Under the pieces are notes generated by a model. The model had not been told where the DNA came from. It did not search any database and saw only the letters and a program-made list of their open reading frames with translations. Below, in pieces: positions 43,171-51,272 of a DNA stretch of 64,000 nt. The DNA is from Halorubrum aquaticum. Lineage in GTDB: Archaea > Halobacteriota > Halobacteria > Halobacteriales > Haloferacaceae. The stretch is taken from assembly GCF_900113615.1 (NCBI RefSeq), contig NZ_FOPZ01000009.1, positions 1-64,000 on the forward strand, given 5' to 3'. The position numbers and the translations under genes are program-made. Within the stretch, counting starts at the first letter, position 1. Each line of letters begins with the position of its first letter.

Positions 43171-44333
43171 TCCGCCACCTCCAGCACGTGGACGACGGCG
43201 CTGGCGACCGTCCCGCCGGCGTTGTGTGCGACGCCGACGTCGGCGTCGGGGACGTGCTCGCTGTTGGGGTGGTCGCCGCGCAGCAGGCGAGTCAGTTCCG
43301 CGATCTGTGACCCGCCGGTCGCCCCGACCGGGTGCCCCTTCGCCTTGAGTCCACCCGAGAGGTTGACCGGGAGGTCGCCGTCGGCGGTCGTGAGCCCGTC
43401 GCGGGCGGCGGCGATCCCCTCGCCCGGCTCGGCGAACCCGAGCGACTCGACCGCGAGCACCTCCGCGATCGTGAAACAGTCGTGAACCTCGGCCACGTCG
43501 ACGTCGGCTGGACCGACGCCGGCGTCGTCGTAGGCGGCGGTCGCGGCGTCGGCGGCCGCGGGCGTCGACGCGAGGTCGGCCCGGTCCGCGAGCGCCATCC
43601 GGTCCGTCCCCTGGCCGGTGCCGGTCACGGCGACGGGCGCGTCCACGTCGTTTTCGGCCGCGTACTCCTCGGAGACCAACACGAGCGCGCTCGCGCCGTC
43701 GGTGATCGGACAGGCGTCGTAGAGGTGGAGCGGCTCCGCGACCGGCGGGGAGTCGAGAGCCTCCTCGACCGAGACCGCGGTTCGGAACTGCGCGTACTCG
43801 TTCGGGAGCGCGTTCTCGTGGTTCTTCGAGGCGACGTGCGCGAGGTCCTCGCGATCCCCGCCGTGCGCCTCGAAGTAGGCGCGGGCCATCAGCGCGTACG
43901 CGCCGGGGAAGGTGACCCCCGCCCGCACCTCGAAGAGGTCGTCCGCCGCGATCGCCAGCCCCTCCGTGGCTCCCTCCGTGTCGAGGTTCGTCATCCGCTC
44001 CATCCCGCCGGCGAGGACGACGTCCGCCTCGCCGGAGCGGACCGTTCGGACCGCCTCGCGGACCGCGACGCCCGCGGACGCACACGCCGACTCGTAGCGC
44101 GTGGCCGGACAGCGGACGGCCGCCGCCTCCGCCATCAGCGGGGCCTGGTGGCCCTGATGCTCGGCGAGCGCGCCCATGAAGTTGCCGTAGTTCAGTTCCC
44201 CGACGTCATCCCGCTCGACGCCGGCGTCCGCGAACGCGCGGTCGGCCGCCTCGGCGAACAGGTCCCGACCCGTTCGCTCGGGGTGGCTCCCGAACCGCGT
44301 GAGTCCGACGCCGGCGACGCGTACCTCGGTCAT
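43167..44333 (-). CDS. Thiolase-family acyl-CoA acyltransferase (SCP-x type)
   Basis: A 388-residue thiolase-fold protein: VRCPATRYESACASAGVAVREAV (nucleophilic Cys in ESACASAG), VLAGGMERM, KNHENALPNEYAQFR, VAEVHDCFTIAEVLAVESLGF and the C-terminal GGLKAKGHPVGATGGSQIAEL with the active-site His. VGVAHNAGGTVASAVVHVLE closes the fold; the second Cys of classical thiolases is not seen there. This is the archaeal/SCP-x branch, commonly paired with DUF35. It probably condenses or cleaves acyl-CoA. The DUF35 gene follows with a four-base overlap. Confidence 0.92.
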   Translation of the reverse strand: MTEVRVAGVGLTRFGSHPERTGRDLFAEAADRAFADAGVERDDVGELNYGNFMGALAEHQGHQAPLMAEAAAVRCPATRYESACASAGVAVREAVRTVRSGEADVVLAGGMERMTNLDTEGATEGLAIAADDLFEVRAGVTFPGAYALMARAYFEAHGGDREDLAHVASKNHENALPNEYAQFRTAVSVEEALDSPPVAEPLHLYDACPITDGASALVLVSEEYAAENDVDAPVAVTGTGQGTDRMALADRADLASTPAAADAATAAYDDAGVGPADVDVAEVHDCFTIAEVLAVESLGFAEPGEGIAAARDGLTTADGDLPVNLSGGLKAKGHPVGATGGSQIAELTRLLRGDHPNSEHVPDADVGVAHNAGGTVASAVVHVLEVAE

Positions 44334-44418
44334 ACACGATCGATGACCGTGGATCCCGTTTAGCTCTGCCGGAAGCGGGGACCGGGGAACGAACGGAGAC
44401 GGAGGCGAGAGGTGGTGA

Positions 44419-44480
44419 GAGCGAACGGAGGTAAGAGCGAACGGAGGTAAGAGCGAACGGAGGTAAGAGCGAACGGAGAC
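44419..44480. repeat. Tandem 16-bp repeat (GAGCGAACGGAGGTAA)
   Basis: Three complete identical copies starting at 44419, 44435 and 44451, plus a fourth copy from 44467 that diverges in its last bases (GAGCGAACGGAGAC). It lies in the 170-base gap between the divergently placed thiolase start and the PAC2 stop; related GAACGGAG fragments precede it. A variable-number tandem repeat; no coding role. Confidence 0.9.
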
Positions 44481-44503
44481 GCAAGCGAGGAGGAAGCGAC
44501 GGC

Positions 44504-45259
44504 CTACCCGATGTATCGCAGGTCGTCGTCGGGGACCGCCGGGCCGTCCTGCATCTCGCGGATCTTGCCGACGACCTCCTCCATCTCCTCGGCGCGGTCC
44601 TCGAGGGAGTCATAGCCGAGTTCGAACTCGAGGAGGTCCTCGAGGACCTCGAGCACCGCCCGCGCGCTCTTCGGGTCGACGAGGTAGCCGCTCGTCTCGC
44701 CCATCAGACAGGCCGCCTCGAGCCCGCGACGGCCGCCGAGTCCGAGCACGAGCCCGGAGACGCCGACGATCCCGCCCGCCGGCTCGTCGGGGCGGAACTC
44801 CACACCGGCCTCGCGGAGGTCGTCCGCGAGCCCCTCCTCGGAGACCGCGCCGAGCACCGTGTACTCCTCGACGAGCTCGCCCGTCGGGACGCCGCCGAGC
44901 GCGAACGCGCGCTCCGCGCCGAACGACTCGGCGACGTCGAGGAACGTCGAGGTGAGCCGGTAGTGGCCCGCGTTCGACCCCGCCTGGTGGTCGCCGGTCA
45001 ACACGAGCAGGTCCGCGCCGTCGGTCTCGACGGCGTGGAACTCCGCACAGGTGAGTTCCGCGACCCCGTCCTCGCCGTCGACGCTCACCTGCGGGGGGAA
45101 CTCCGTGGCGTACACCCGTCGGACGAGCTCGCCGTCGAACTCCTCGAGGAGGTGTTCGGCCGCGAGCTTCCCCACGTGGCCGACGCCCGGGAGCCCCTCG
45201 ATCAGCACCGGGTCGTCGAGCTCCGGCGTCGCCACCTCGTCGATCTCGATGTCGTCCAT
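44504..45259 (-). CDS. PAC2 family (proteasome assembly chaperone-like) protein
   Basis: This 251-residue protein has the PAC2 fold pattern: DDPVLIEGLPGVGHVGKLAAEHL, ADLLVLTGDHQAGSNAGHY, FALGGVPTGELVE and GIVGVSGLVLGLGGRRGLEAACLMGETSGYLVDP. The last matches the conserved GLLLG...ALL-ET block of archaeal homologues. The eukaryotic relatives chaperone proteasome alpha-ring assembly; the archaeal role is not established. It lies immediately downstream of the nop10 end of the conserved ribosomal/aIF2alpha cluster, as in many euryarchaea, which supports co-expression. Confidence 0.92.
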   Translation of the reverse strand: MDDIEIDEVATPELDDPVLIEGLPGVGHVGKLAAEHLLEEFDGELVRRVYATEFPPQVSVDGEDGVAELTCAEFHAVETDGADLLVLTGDHQAGSNAGHYRLTSTFLDVAESFGAERAFALGGVPTGELVEEYTVLGAVSEEGLADDLREAGVEFRPDEPAGGIVGVSGLVLGLGGRRGLEAACLMGETSGYLVDPKSARAVLEVLEDLLEFELGYDSLEDRAEEMEEVVGKIREMQDGPAVPDDDLRYIG

Positions 45260-45335
45260 ACGGTTCCCGTCCGGGCGGCGGTCACAAGAGGGTGGCTATT
45301 CGACGGGAGCGCGGACCGGGTGCGTGCGCCCCGTC

Positions 45336-45518
45336 TCACTCGGGCCCGTCCGAGCGCGCCCGGCGGCGGTACTCGCCGTACCGATCGGTCGGGTCGAACG
45401 GGGCGGGTGCGCTGTTCTCGGCGGGAGCGTCACACACCGGACACCGGTCGCCGAGGGTGTACACCGGCCGCTCGTGGGTCGTTTGCCAGTCGGAACAGAC
45501 GCGGATGTCGGAGCGCAT
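45336..45518 (-). CDS. nop10: H/ACA RNP protein Nop10
   Basis: A 60-residue protein with the archaeal Nop10 pattern: a zinc-binding N-terminal ribbon (VCSDWQ, then GDRCPVCDAP) and the C-terminal linear/helical segment APAPFDPTDRYGEYRRRA. Nop10 binds Cbf5 and helps position guide RNAs for pseudouridylation of rRNA. Length is normal. It is encoded after aIF2-alpha in the standard archaeal order. Confidence 0.96.
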   Translation of the reverse strand: MRSDIRVCSDWQTTHERPVYTLGDRCPVCDAPAENSAPAPFDPTDRYGEYRRRARSDGPE

Positions 45519-45571
45519 GGACGTGAGGGGGAGTCGTGAAGTGGAGGTCCGCGGTGATGCGGTGACGACGA

Positions 45572-46372
45572 CTACTCGTCGTCCTCGCGCCGTTCGCGAT
45601 GGAACGACCCGGCGCCGCCGGCGGACTCGATCGCCTCGCGGGCGCGCTCCGCGGCGGCCTCGAGCTCGTCCTCCGCCGTCTTGTAGTCGGGCGCGCGCAC
45701 CTTGATCCGGTACTCCGGCGAGCCGACGTAGCCCACGTCGAGCTCGACGCCGTCCGGGATCTCGCCGTTCCCCTCGGCCGCCTCCAGGGCGGTCTTGACG
45801 TCGTCGACGCCGTCGGCGGCGGTCGATTCGAGGTCGACGTAGCCCGTGACGTCCACGTACGGGACCGAGACGTTCTCCCGGGCCGCGTCGACGATCGCCT
45901 CCGCCGCGTCGTCGTCCACGTCCACGTCCTCGAGCGCCTCGAGTCCGCTGATCGCCGCGGCCTCGAAGGCGTCGTACAGCGAGTCGTACTCGCGGAGGAG
46001 CGCGTTCGCGACCGCGGTGTATCGGTCGTCGTCGACGTCCTCGCCGAGCGCGATGAGCATCCAGTTGTCGGCCTTGCGCTCGTTCTTCCAGTCCTGTATC
46101 GTCTCCTTGCGCTGGTGTTCGTTGACGTCCTTGATCGACAGGTCGATCTGGTTCGAGGACTGATCGACCTCGAGGACCTTCGCGACGACCGTCTGTCCCT
46201 CGCGGACGTGGTCGCGGACGTTCTTGATCCAGCCGGAGGCGACCTCGCTGATGTGACACAGGCCGCGTTTCTCCTCGTACTGGTCGAGGTCGACGAAGAC
46301 GCCGAAGTCGGCGATCTCGTCGATCTCGCCGACGACGAGCTCACCGGGTTCGGGCCAGCCGCTGTACTTCAT
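45572..46372 (-). CDS. eif2a: Translation initiation factor aIF2 subunit alpha
   Basis: This 266-residue protein has an N-terminal S1/OB domain ([60 protein letters not shown]). A helical middle domain and a C-terminal alpha/beta domain ([40 protein letters not shown]) follow. aIF2 delivers initiator Met-tRNA to the small subunit, and alpha contributes to tRNA binding. It is embedded between S27e and Nop10, the conserved archaeal arrangement. Confidence 0.97.
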   Translation of the reverse strand: MKYSGWPEPGELVVGEIDEIADFGVFVDLDQYEEKRGLCHISEVASGWIKNVRDHVREGQTVVAKVLEVDQSSNQIDLSIKDVNEHQRKETIQDWKNERKADNWMLIALGEDVDDDRYTAVANALLREYDSLYDAFEAAAISGLEALEDVDVDDDAAEAIVDAARENVSVPYVDVTGYVDLESTAADGVDDVKTALEAAEGNGEIPDGVELDVGYVGSPEYRIKVRAPDYKTAEDELEAAAERAREAIESAGGAGSFHRERREDDE

Positions 46373-46389
46373 GATGGGGGGCGAGGCGG

Positions 46390-46563
46390 TTACCGCGCCT
46401 CAACGGTTTCGACGACGTCGCCGTGCAGCTCGGCCTCCCCGCCGGTCGGGGTCGCGAGCGTCGTGCCGCAGACGGCACACGACACGACCGAGGAGGCCTT
46501 GCCGAAGACGACCTGTTCGTTCTCACAGTCCGCACAGAGCACGCGGTGGAAGCTTCCCGCCAT
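46390..46563 (-). CDS. rps27e: Ribosomal protein S27e
   Basis: This 57-residue zinc-ribbon protein begins [20 protein letters not shown] and has the second Cys pair [15 protein letters not shown], the exact S27e layout. The start at 46563 (MAGSF) fits the archaeal family; the longer open frame runs back into L44e. It is a small-subunit protein, encoded 2 bases after the L44e stop. Confidence 0.96.
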   Translation of the reverse strand: MAGSFHRVLCADCENEQVVFGKASSVVSCAVCGTTLATPTGGEAELHGDVVETVEAR

Positions 46564-46565
46564 GG

Positions 46566-46847
46566 TTACTCCTGGAACGTGAGTCGGCCCGCGCGCCATC
46601 CCTCGCGCATGTGGGCCTTCCCGCAGTCGCTGCAGCGGTACTTCAGGTGCGTCTTCTTAGTGGGCTTGTCGCCACCGGGCACCTTCGAGTATCCGCCGGC
46701 GTTCCCGATCGTCGCGAGCGCGCGGCGTCGCTGTCGCGCGTCGCGTTTCATGCCGGTCGCACGACCCGATCGGACCTTCTCGACCTCGTGCTCCTGATGG
46801 GAGTCACAGTGGGGGCAGTACGTATTGAAGCGGCGTGGCATTTCCAT
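46566..46847 (-). CDS. rpl44e: Ribosomal protein L44e
   Basis: A 93-residue large-subunit protein: [20 protein letters not shown] (first Cys pair), [20 protein letters not shown], and [20 protein letters not shown] (second Cys pair). The haloarchaeal consensus opens with two or three residues before PRRFNTYC, so either ATG 46847 (MEMPRR) or 46841 (MPRR) is possible; I use the first. First gene of the L44e-S27e-aIF2alpha-Nop10-PAC2 block. Confidence 0.97.
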   Translation of the reverse strand: MEMPRRFNTYCPHCDSHQEHEVEKVRSGRATGMKRDARQRRRALATIGNAGGYSKVPGGDKPTKKTHLKYRCSDCGKAHMREGWRAGRLTFQE

Positions 46848-46979
46848 GGATATCTACCTTGGAAGGCGGTTCGGCGCCGACGCTTAAAACGGGTTTGGTA
46901 TGGCGTGGACGGTCGACGACGCGAAGTCCGTTCGGCCGCCGCCGCCCCGGCCCGCCGCCGTCGACGCCCCGACTCGGCC

Positions 46980-48068
46980 TCAAAGCGTGTAGTCGTGCTC
47001 GCCCGTCTCCGACACCAGGAACGCCGTCAGCAGGTCGACCGTCGCCGCGACGTCTCGGACGTTCGCCGTCTCCGTCACCGTGTGGAGGTATCGAGTGGGG
47101 ATCGAGATCGCGCCGACCGGCTTCGCGCCGCCGGGCGTCTGGAACCCGGCCGTGTCGGTGCCGCCCGCCGGCAACACCTCGTGTTGGTGGTCGATGTCCC
47201 TCGCCTCCGCGGTCTCCGTCAGCCGCCGGTGGACCTTCGGGCTCGTGATCACCGAGGAGTCCTTGAGCTTGATCGCCGCCCCGTCTCCGAGGCTCGTCAC
47301 CGCGTCGGCCGCCTCGCCGATCTGCGGCACGTCGTTGGCGACGGTGACGTCGAGGGCGATCGCCAGGTCCGGATCGATGTCGACGCCGAGCGCGTGCGCG
47401 CCCCGGAGCCCGACCTCCTCTTGAACCGTCGCGGCGAAGTGGATCGTGACGTCGGGGTCGTCGATCCGGCGCGCGGCCGTGAGGGCAGCGAACAGGCACA
47501 CCCGGTCGTCGAGCGCCTTTCCGGTCACGCAGTCGCCCATCCGCGTCGTCGTCTGGTCGAGCGTGACGAGGTCGCCGACGCTCACCAGGTCGGCGACCGT
47601 CTCCGGGTCGCGGCCGAGGTCGATGAACACGTCCGAGACCTCGTCGTCCGCCTCCCGCTGCTCGTCGGTGAGGGTGTGCGGCGGGACCGAGCCGATGACG
47701 CCCGTGAGGTCCGCCTCGCCGTGGACGGTCACGCGCTGGGCCCGGAGCACGCGCGGGTCGAACCCGCCGAGCGCGTCGACCCGGACGAACCCGTCGTCGT
47801 CGACGTGCCGGACCATGAAGCCGATCTCGTCCATGTGGGCCGCCACCGCGACCGAGTAGTCAGGGTCCGCGTCGCCCTCGATCGTCCCGACGACGTTGCC
47901 CATCGCGTCCGTGCGGACGTGATCGACGGAGTCGGCGAGTTCGCGGCGCACGATCTCCCGGACGCGGTCCTCGTACCCCGGAACCCCGCGGGCCTCGGTC
48001 AGTTCGAACAGCAGGTCCTCGTCGAGCGCGTCGTCCCCGTCGAACGGGTCGTCGGACGTGGTGGACAT
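46980..48068 (-). CDS. M42 family metallopeptidase (tetrahedral aminopeptidase-like)
   Basis: A 362-residue co-catalytic zinc peptidase: VAVAAHMDEIGFMVRHVDDD (metal His, Asp), GDCVTGKALDDRVCLFAALT (bridging Asp), ATVQEEVGLRGAHAL (catalytic Glu pair), AIALDVTVANDVP (Asp) and QHEVLPAGGTDTAGFQ with IPTRYLHTVTETANVRDV (last His). M42 enzymes of archaea form 12-subunit tetrahedra that trim peptides downstream of the proteasome. All metal and catalytic residues appear intact. The start at 48068 is the ATG giving MSTTSDDP; upstream frame is non-coding. Confidence 0.95.
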   Translation of the reverse strand: MSTTSDDPFDGDDALDEDLLFELTEARGVPGYEDRVREIVRRELADSVDHVRTDAMGNVVGTIEGDADPDYSVAVAAHMDEIGFMVRHVDDDGFVRVDALGGFDPRVLRAQRVTVHGEADLTGVIGSVPPHTLTDEQREADDEVSDVFIDLGRDPETVADLVSVGDLVTLDQTTTRMGDCVTGKALDDRVCLFAALTAARRIDDPDVTIHFAATVQEEVGLRGAHALGVDIDPDLAIALDVTVANDVPQIGEAADAVTSLGDGAAIKLKDSSVITSPKVHRRLTETAEARDIDHQHEVLPAGGTDTAGFQTPGGAKPVGAISIPTRYLHTVTETANVRDVAATVDLLTAFLVSETGEHDYTL

Positions 48069-48210
48069 ACCCGGGACGAACGCCGCCACGGACAAAGTTC
48101 CGTAGGATCCGGGTGTCGTGGGGTCGGGTCGCCGGGTCGGGACGGAAAACGATAAATCGATTTCTAGTGGTTCCACAACGCTTTTGCGGCCCCTCCGGAG
48201 AGGTGGGGGC

Positions 48211-48468
48211 ATGACGGACGTCAAAGCGGAACTCCGCGAACAGTTCCTGGACGCCTTCGGCGACGCCGACTTCCCCGTACAGAACCAGATGGACCTCGTC
48301 CCCGCGCTGCCGAACGGGCCGGCGACGAAGTTCGAGGCGGGCGACGTGAGCTTCACCGCGATGGAGCTGGCCGCCAAGCTCGGCAGCGACCAGGACTTCC
48401 CGTACGACACCGCCGAGGAGCTCGTCGACGACGTCCTCGAGGCGCTCGAGTCGAAGGACCTGCTGTAA
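48211..48468 (+). CDS. MTH865-like small protein
   Basis: This 85-residue protein (MTDVKAELREQFLDAFGDAD, FPVQNQMDLVPALPNGPAT, SFTAMELAAKLGSDQDFPY) matches the archaeal MTH865 family, a small helical EF-hand-like fold of unknown function. The start at ATG 48211 is preceded by CAACGCTTTTGCGG, a typical haloarchaeal promoter-proximal string. Monocistronic. Confidence 0.85.
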   Translation: MTDVKAELREQFLDAFGDADFPVQNQMDLVPALPNGPATKFEAGDVSFTAMELAAKLGSDQDFPYDTAEELVDDVLEALESKDLL

Positions 48469-48615
48469 GTCGGTCGGCATCCGTCGTCGTTGACGCAGTG
48501 ACCTTCTCAAAGCCCGGCCCCTCGGCTCGCCGCTCCGAGTCGCCGTCGTTCCGGTCTCGGATCCTGCGTTCCGACCCCCGAGAGGTTGATACGGGCGCGG
48601 CCGTTAGGAGGGGTC

Positions 48616-49308
48616 GTGACCGTTGACGGCATCGGAACCGTTCCGTCGTGGGTGCTCGCGGGAGTCGCGCTCGGCGTCGTCGCGAGCGTCGTCGTCGCCG
48701 CCGTGTTCTACGTCGGACACCGCCTGTTCCCGCACGAGATACGGTCGGCCGGCGGGACGCCGAGCGGCGACGTCCGGCGTCGGGGCGAGATCCGCGCGTA
48801 CCTCACCGCGATCAACGAGCGCTTCCTCGAGGAGCACGCGGTCGGCGGCGTCGTCGTCCCCTTCTACCTCCCGGCGCGCGGAGTCGCCGTGACCTTCGAC
48901 GCGCACGACTACTTCCGGCTCGAGGGCGAGAACGTCCACGCCGTGTTGTGCGAACACGAGATGCCCGGCCGCGGGCTGGGCCGGCGGCTCCCGTTCGACG
49001 TGACCGAACCCGACTGGGACCCCGATCCCGAACGCTCCCGGCGGAGCGACCGCGTCGCCGACGCGTACGCGGAACTCGGCCTCTCGACCGACGCCGACGC
49101 GGACGAGGTGAAACGGGCCTACCGCGAACGGGTGAAGGAGACGCACCCGGACCGGGGCGGCGACGAGGAGGCGTTCCGCCGGGTCCAGGAGGCGTACGCG
49201 ACCGCGAGCGACCACGCCGACGGGGAGGTGAGCGGACCCGCCCGCCCCGGTCGGTCCGACCCGTCGGGTCGGGAGGACCGCCGGAGAGGATACGGGTTCG
49301 GGCGATAG
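48616..49308 (+). CDS. Membrane-anchored J-domain (DnaJ-like) protein
   Basis: A 230-residue protein with an N-terminal membrane helix (VLAGVALGVVASVVVAAVFYVG) and a middle domain (GEIRAYLTAINERFLEEHA, VPFYLPARGVAVTFDAHDYF). A C-terminal J domain carries the diagnostic HPD tripeptide: YAELGLSTDADADEVKRAYR, ERVKETHPDRGGDEEAFRRV. J domains stimulate Hsp70 (DnaK) ATPase, so this protein probably recruits DnaK to the membrane. The start is GTG 48616; the upstream TTG is unlikely. Function of the middle domain is unknown. Confidence 0.9.
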   Translation: MTVDGIGTVPSWVLAGVALGVVASVVVAAVFYVGHRLFPHEIRSAGGTPSGDVRRRGEIRAYLTAINERFLEEHAVGGVVVPFYLPARGVAVTFDAHDYFRLEGENVHAVLCEHEMPGRGLGRRLPFDVTEPDWDPDPERSRRSDRVADAYAELGLSTDADADEVKRAYRERVKETHPDRGGDEEAFRRVQEAYATASDHADGEVSGPARPGRSDPSGREDRRRGYGFGR

Positions 49309-49319
49309 CGTCCCTGCCG

Positions 49320-49446
49320 TCTCCGCGGCACCCGACGTTCACGCCGTCCTTCGACCGTCCCCGCCGCCCCCGCCTTCTCCGCCGTCCCCGATCGTCCCCG
49401 ACCGTCCCCGCCTTCTCCGCCGTCTCCGACCGTTTCCGCCGACCCG
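49320..49446. repeat. Imperfect CCGTCCCCGCC/TTCTCCGCC repeat tract
   Basis: The intergenic space between the J-domain and alcohol dehydrogenase genes consists of degenerate pyrimidine-rich repeats (CCGTCCCCGCC, CCTTCTCCGCCGT, CCGATCGTCCCCGACCG), with almost no purine runs on the plus strand. Low-complexity, probably slippage-generated; it may also end the upstream transcript. Confidence 0.6.
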
Positions 49447-49466
49447 ACCACCACACCCGAACGAAC

Positions 49467-49474
49467 GTTTATGG
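49467..49474 (+). promoter_or_regulatory. TATA-like element of the alcohol dehydrogenase gene
   Basis: GTTTATGG centred about 28 bases before the ATG at 49500. The spacing predicts a leaderless or nearly leaderless transcript and supports the chosen start. Confidence 0.55.
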
Positions 49475-49499
49475 ACATAGACACGCCATCTCATGCCAC

Positions 49500-50540
49500 A
49501 TGCAAGCAGCCAGACTCCACGAGTATACCGACGACATGACGGAGGGGCTCTCGATCGACGAGGTCGACCGTCCGGAGGTGACGGGCGCGAGCGACGTGAT
49601 CGTCGAGGTCGAGGGCGCGGGGTGGTGTCAGACAGACAACCACATCATCGAGGGGATGTGGGAGGAGTACGTCCCCCAGGACCTGCCGATGACGCTGGGC
49701 CACGAGAACGCCGGGACGGTCGTCGAGACGGGCGAGGACGTCGATATCGTCTCCGAGGGCGACCCGGTGATCTGTCACCCGGTACAGACCTGCGGGACCT
49801 GTCGACCCTGCCGGCTCGGCGAGACGATGTACTGCGAGAACGACGCGTTCAACGGGCTGACGACCGACGGCGGCTTCGCCGACTACCTCCACACGAGCGA
49901 GCGCTCCGTGATCCCGCTGCCGGCGGGCGTCGAACCGGTGGACATCGCGCCGCACGCCGACGCCGGGATCACGGCGTATCACGCCGCGAAGAAGGCGGTG
50001 GCCGAGTTGAACCCCGGCGACCACGCGGTCGTCATCGGCGTCGGCGGCCTCGGTCACATCGGCCTCCAGTGTCTCGACGCGATGAGCGCCGCACGGATCA
50101 CCGCGGTCGACGTGAAGGAGTCCGCGCTCGGTCTGGCGGACCGGTACGGCGCGGACCACCTCGTCAACCCGACCGAGGACGACGTCCCGTCCGAGATCGA
50201 GGGGATCACGGACGGGAAGGGGGCGGCACAGGTGCTCGACTTCGTCGGCGAGGACGTCACCACGGCGTACGCCCCCGACGTCACCGCGGCGGGCGGCGAC
50301 CACCACGTCATCGGCTACGGCGGACACGTCCACGAGCCGGCACAGGCGCTCGTCAACGGCGAGTTCTCCTTCGTCGGCAACATCGTCGGCCGATACGCGG
50401 AGCTACAGGAACTGGTCGCGCTCGTCGAACAGGGGGACGTCGACCTCCACACGAGTCGCTATGCCCTCGGCGAGGTCAACGAGGTCGCCGAGAAGCTCGA
50501 ACACGGGGAGATCGACGGCCGCGCCGTGATCACGCCCTGA
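49500..50540 (+). CDS. adh: Zinc-dependent alcohol dehydrogenase (MDR family)
   Basis: A 346-residue medium-chain dehydrogenase: catalytic zinc ligands in EGAGWCQTDNHIIEG (Cys) and MTLGHENAGTVVETG (HE pair), and a structural zinc lobe CGTCRPCRLGETMYC. The Rossmann motif VVIGVGGLGHIGLQCLDAM has the spacing for NAD(P). The QTDNHIIEGMW variant of the CxTD motif and SAARITAVDVKESAL resemble haloarchaeal Adh enzymes active at high salt. It interconverts alcohols and aldehydes. Monocistronic and preceded by a TATA-like element. Confidence 0.94.
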   Translation: MQAARLHEYTDDMTEGLSIDEVDRPEVTGASDVIVEVEGAGWCQTDNHIIEGMWEEYVPQDLPMTLGHENAGTVVETGEDVDIVSEGDPVICHPVQTCGTCRPCRLGETMYCENDAFNGLTTDGGFADYLHTSERSVIPLPAGVEPVDIAPHADAGITAYHAAKKAVAELNPGDHAVVIGVGGLGHIGLQCLDAMSAARITAVDVKESALGLADRYGADHLVNPTEDDVPSEIEGITDGKGAAQVLDFVGEDVTTAYAPDVTAAGGDHHVIGYGGHVHEPAQALVNGEFSFVGNIVGRYAELQELVALVEQGDVDLHTSRYALGEVNEVAEKLEHGEIDGRAVITP

Positions 50541-50629
50541 GCGTGAGGCGTGGGGCCGTCCCCGGTACCCCACAGTACTCCCGATCCTCGGCTGCTCTCC
50601 ACGTTCACCGCCGCTCTCCACCGTCTTCG

Positions 50630-50731
50630 GGCCTTCCGCGGGTTTCGGCTTCTCCCTGCCCCTTTTCGTTTCTCCCTTCCCCTTCTCACTTCTCCCTGCT
50701 CCTTTTTCCCCTCCTCTCTTTCTCCCTGTCC
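50630..50731. other. Long pyrimidine-rich tract, possible termination region
   Basis: About 100 bases after adh are almost entirely C and T on the plus strand (repeats of CTTCTCCCTG, CCCCTTTTCG, CTCCTTTTTCCCC and CTCTCTTTCTCCC). T-runs of four to five are the usual signal for archaeal intrinsic termination, so this could end the adh transcript. It is also a candidate polypurine/polypyrimidine mirror region. Confidence 0.55.
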
Positions 50732-50766
50732 ATAGTATTAGTATCGTTGACAGATAATCCGGTGGC

Positions 50767-51189
50767 ATGAACGTTCGTCGCTGGACGCCGTTCACCTTCA
50801 TCGCGCCCGACCGCTACGTGGACCGTGCCGACCGCTGGGACTCCTTCGATCTCGAGGAGTGGTCGGAGTCGGAGTACGACTGGAGACAGGACGCGTGGAA
50901 CGGGGTCAGGGACTTCGCTCGAGAGCCGCGCGAGTGCGTCGACGTGGGCCGGGGGGACTGCGAGGACTACGCTTTGGTTGCGCTCTCGTGGGCCGTCGCC
51001 AACGACCGCGACGGGATCGGGATCGGATTCTGTTGGGACCTTCCCTACCCCTGGCCGCGACACGTGATCGCCTTCGACGACGAGCGCGTGTACTCGTCGG
51101 GCGAGATCTACGAGGGGAGCGTCGGCGAGTGGAAGGCCGACTCGAGATACTCGCTGGTACTCAAGCGACCCGTGACAGACCCGGCGTGA
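50767..51189 (+). CDS. Small transglutaminase-like cysteine peptidase domain protein
   Basis: This 140-residue cytosolic protein has the core of a transglutaminase-like Cys peptidase: VGRGDCEDYALVALSWAVAN supplies the nucleophilic Cys in the GDCEDYA motif typical of the BTLCP-type family. PYPWPRHVIAFDDERVYSSG supplies the His followed by an acidic residue. The N-terminus (RRWTPFTFIAPDRYVDRADR) is basic/aromatic. No signal or partner gene; Pro-rich flanks end the domain. The substrate is unknown. A catalytically competent peptidase or amidase is plausible. Confidence 0.72.
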   Translation: MNVRRWTPFTFIAPDRYVDRADRWDSFDLEEWSESEYDWRQDAWNGVRDFAREPRECVDVGRGDCEDYALVALSWAVANDRDGIGIGFCWDLPYPWPRHVIAFDDERVYSSGEIYEGSVGEWKADSRYSLVLKRPVTDPA

Positions 51190-51272
51190 GCGCCTCGTGT
51201 GACCGACCCGACGCGGCCGGGACGTGTGAGGACGCGCGTGGGAACCGCGGTGATCGGAAGCGACTGCGGTGA

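Noticed and set aside
44419-44480. CRISPR-like repeats
   Set aside because: The 16-base units are directly abutting with no unique spacers, so this is a tandem repeat, not a CRISPR array. No cas genes are present.
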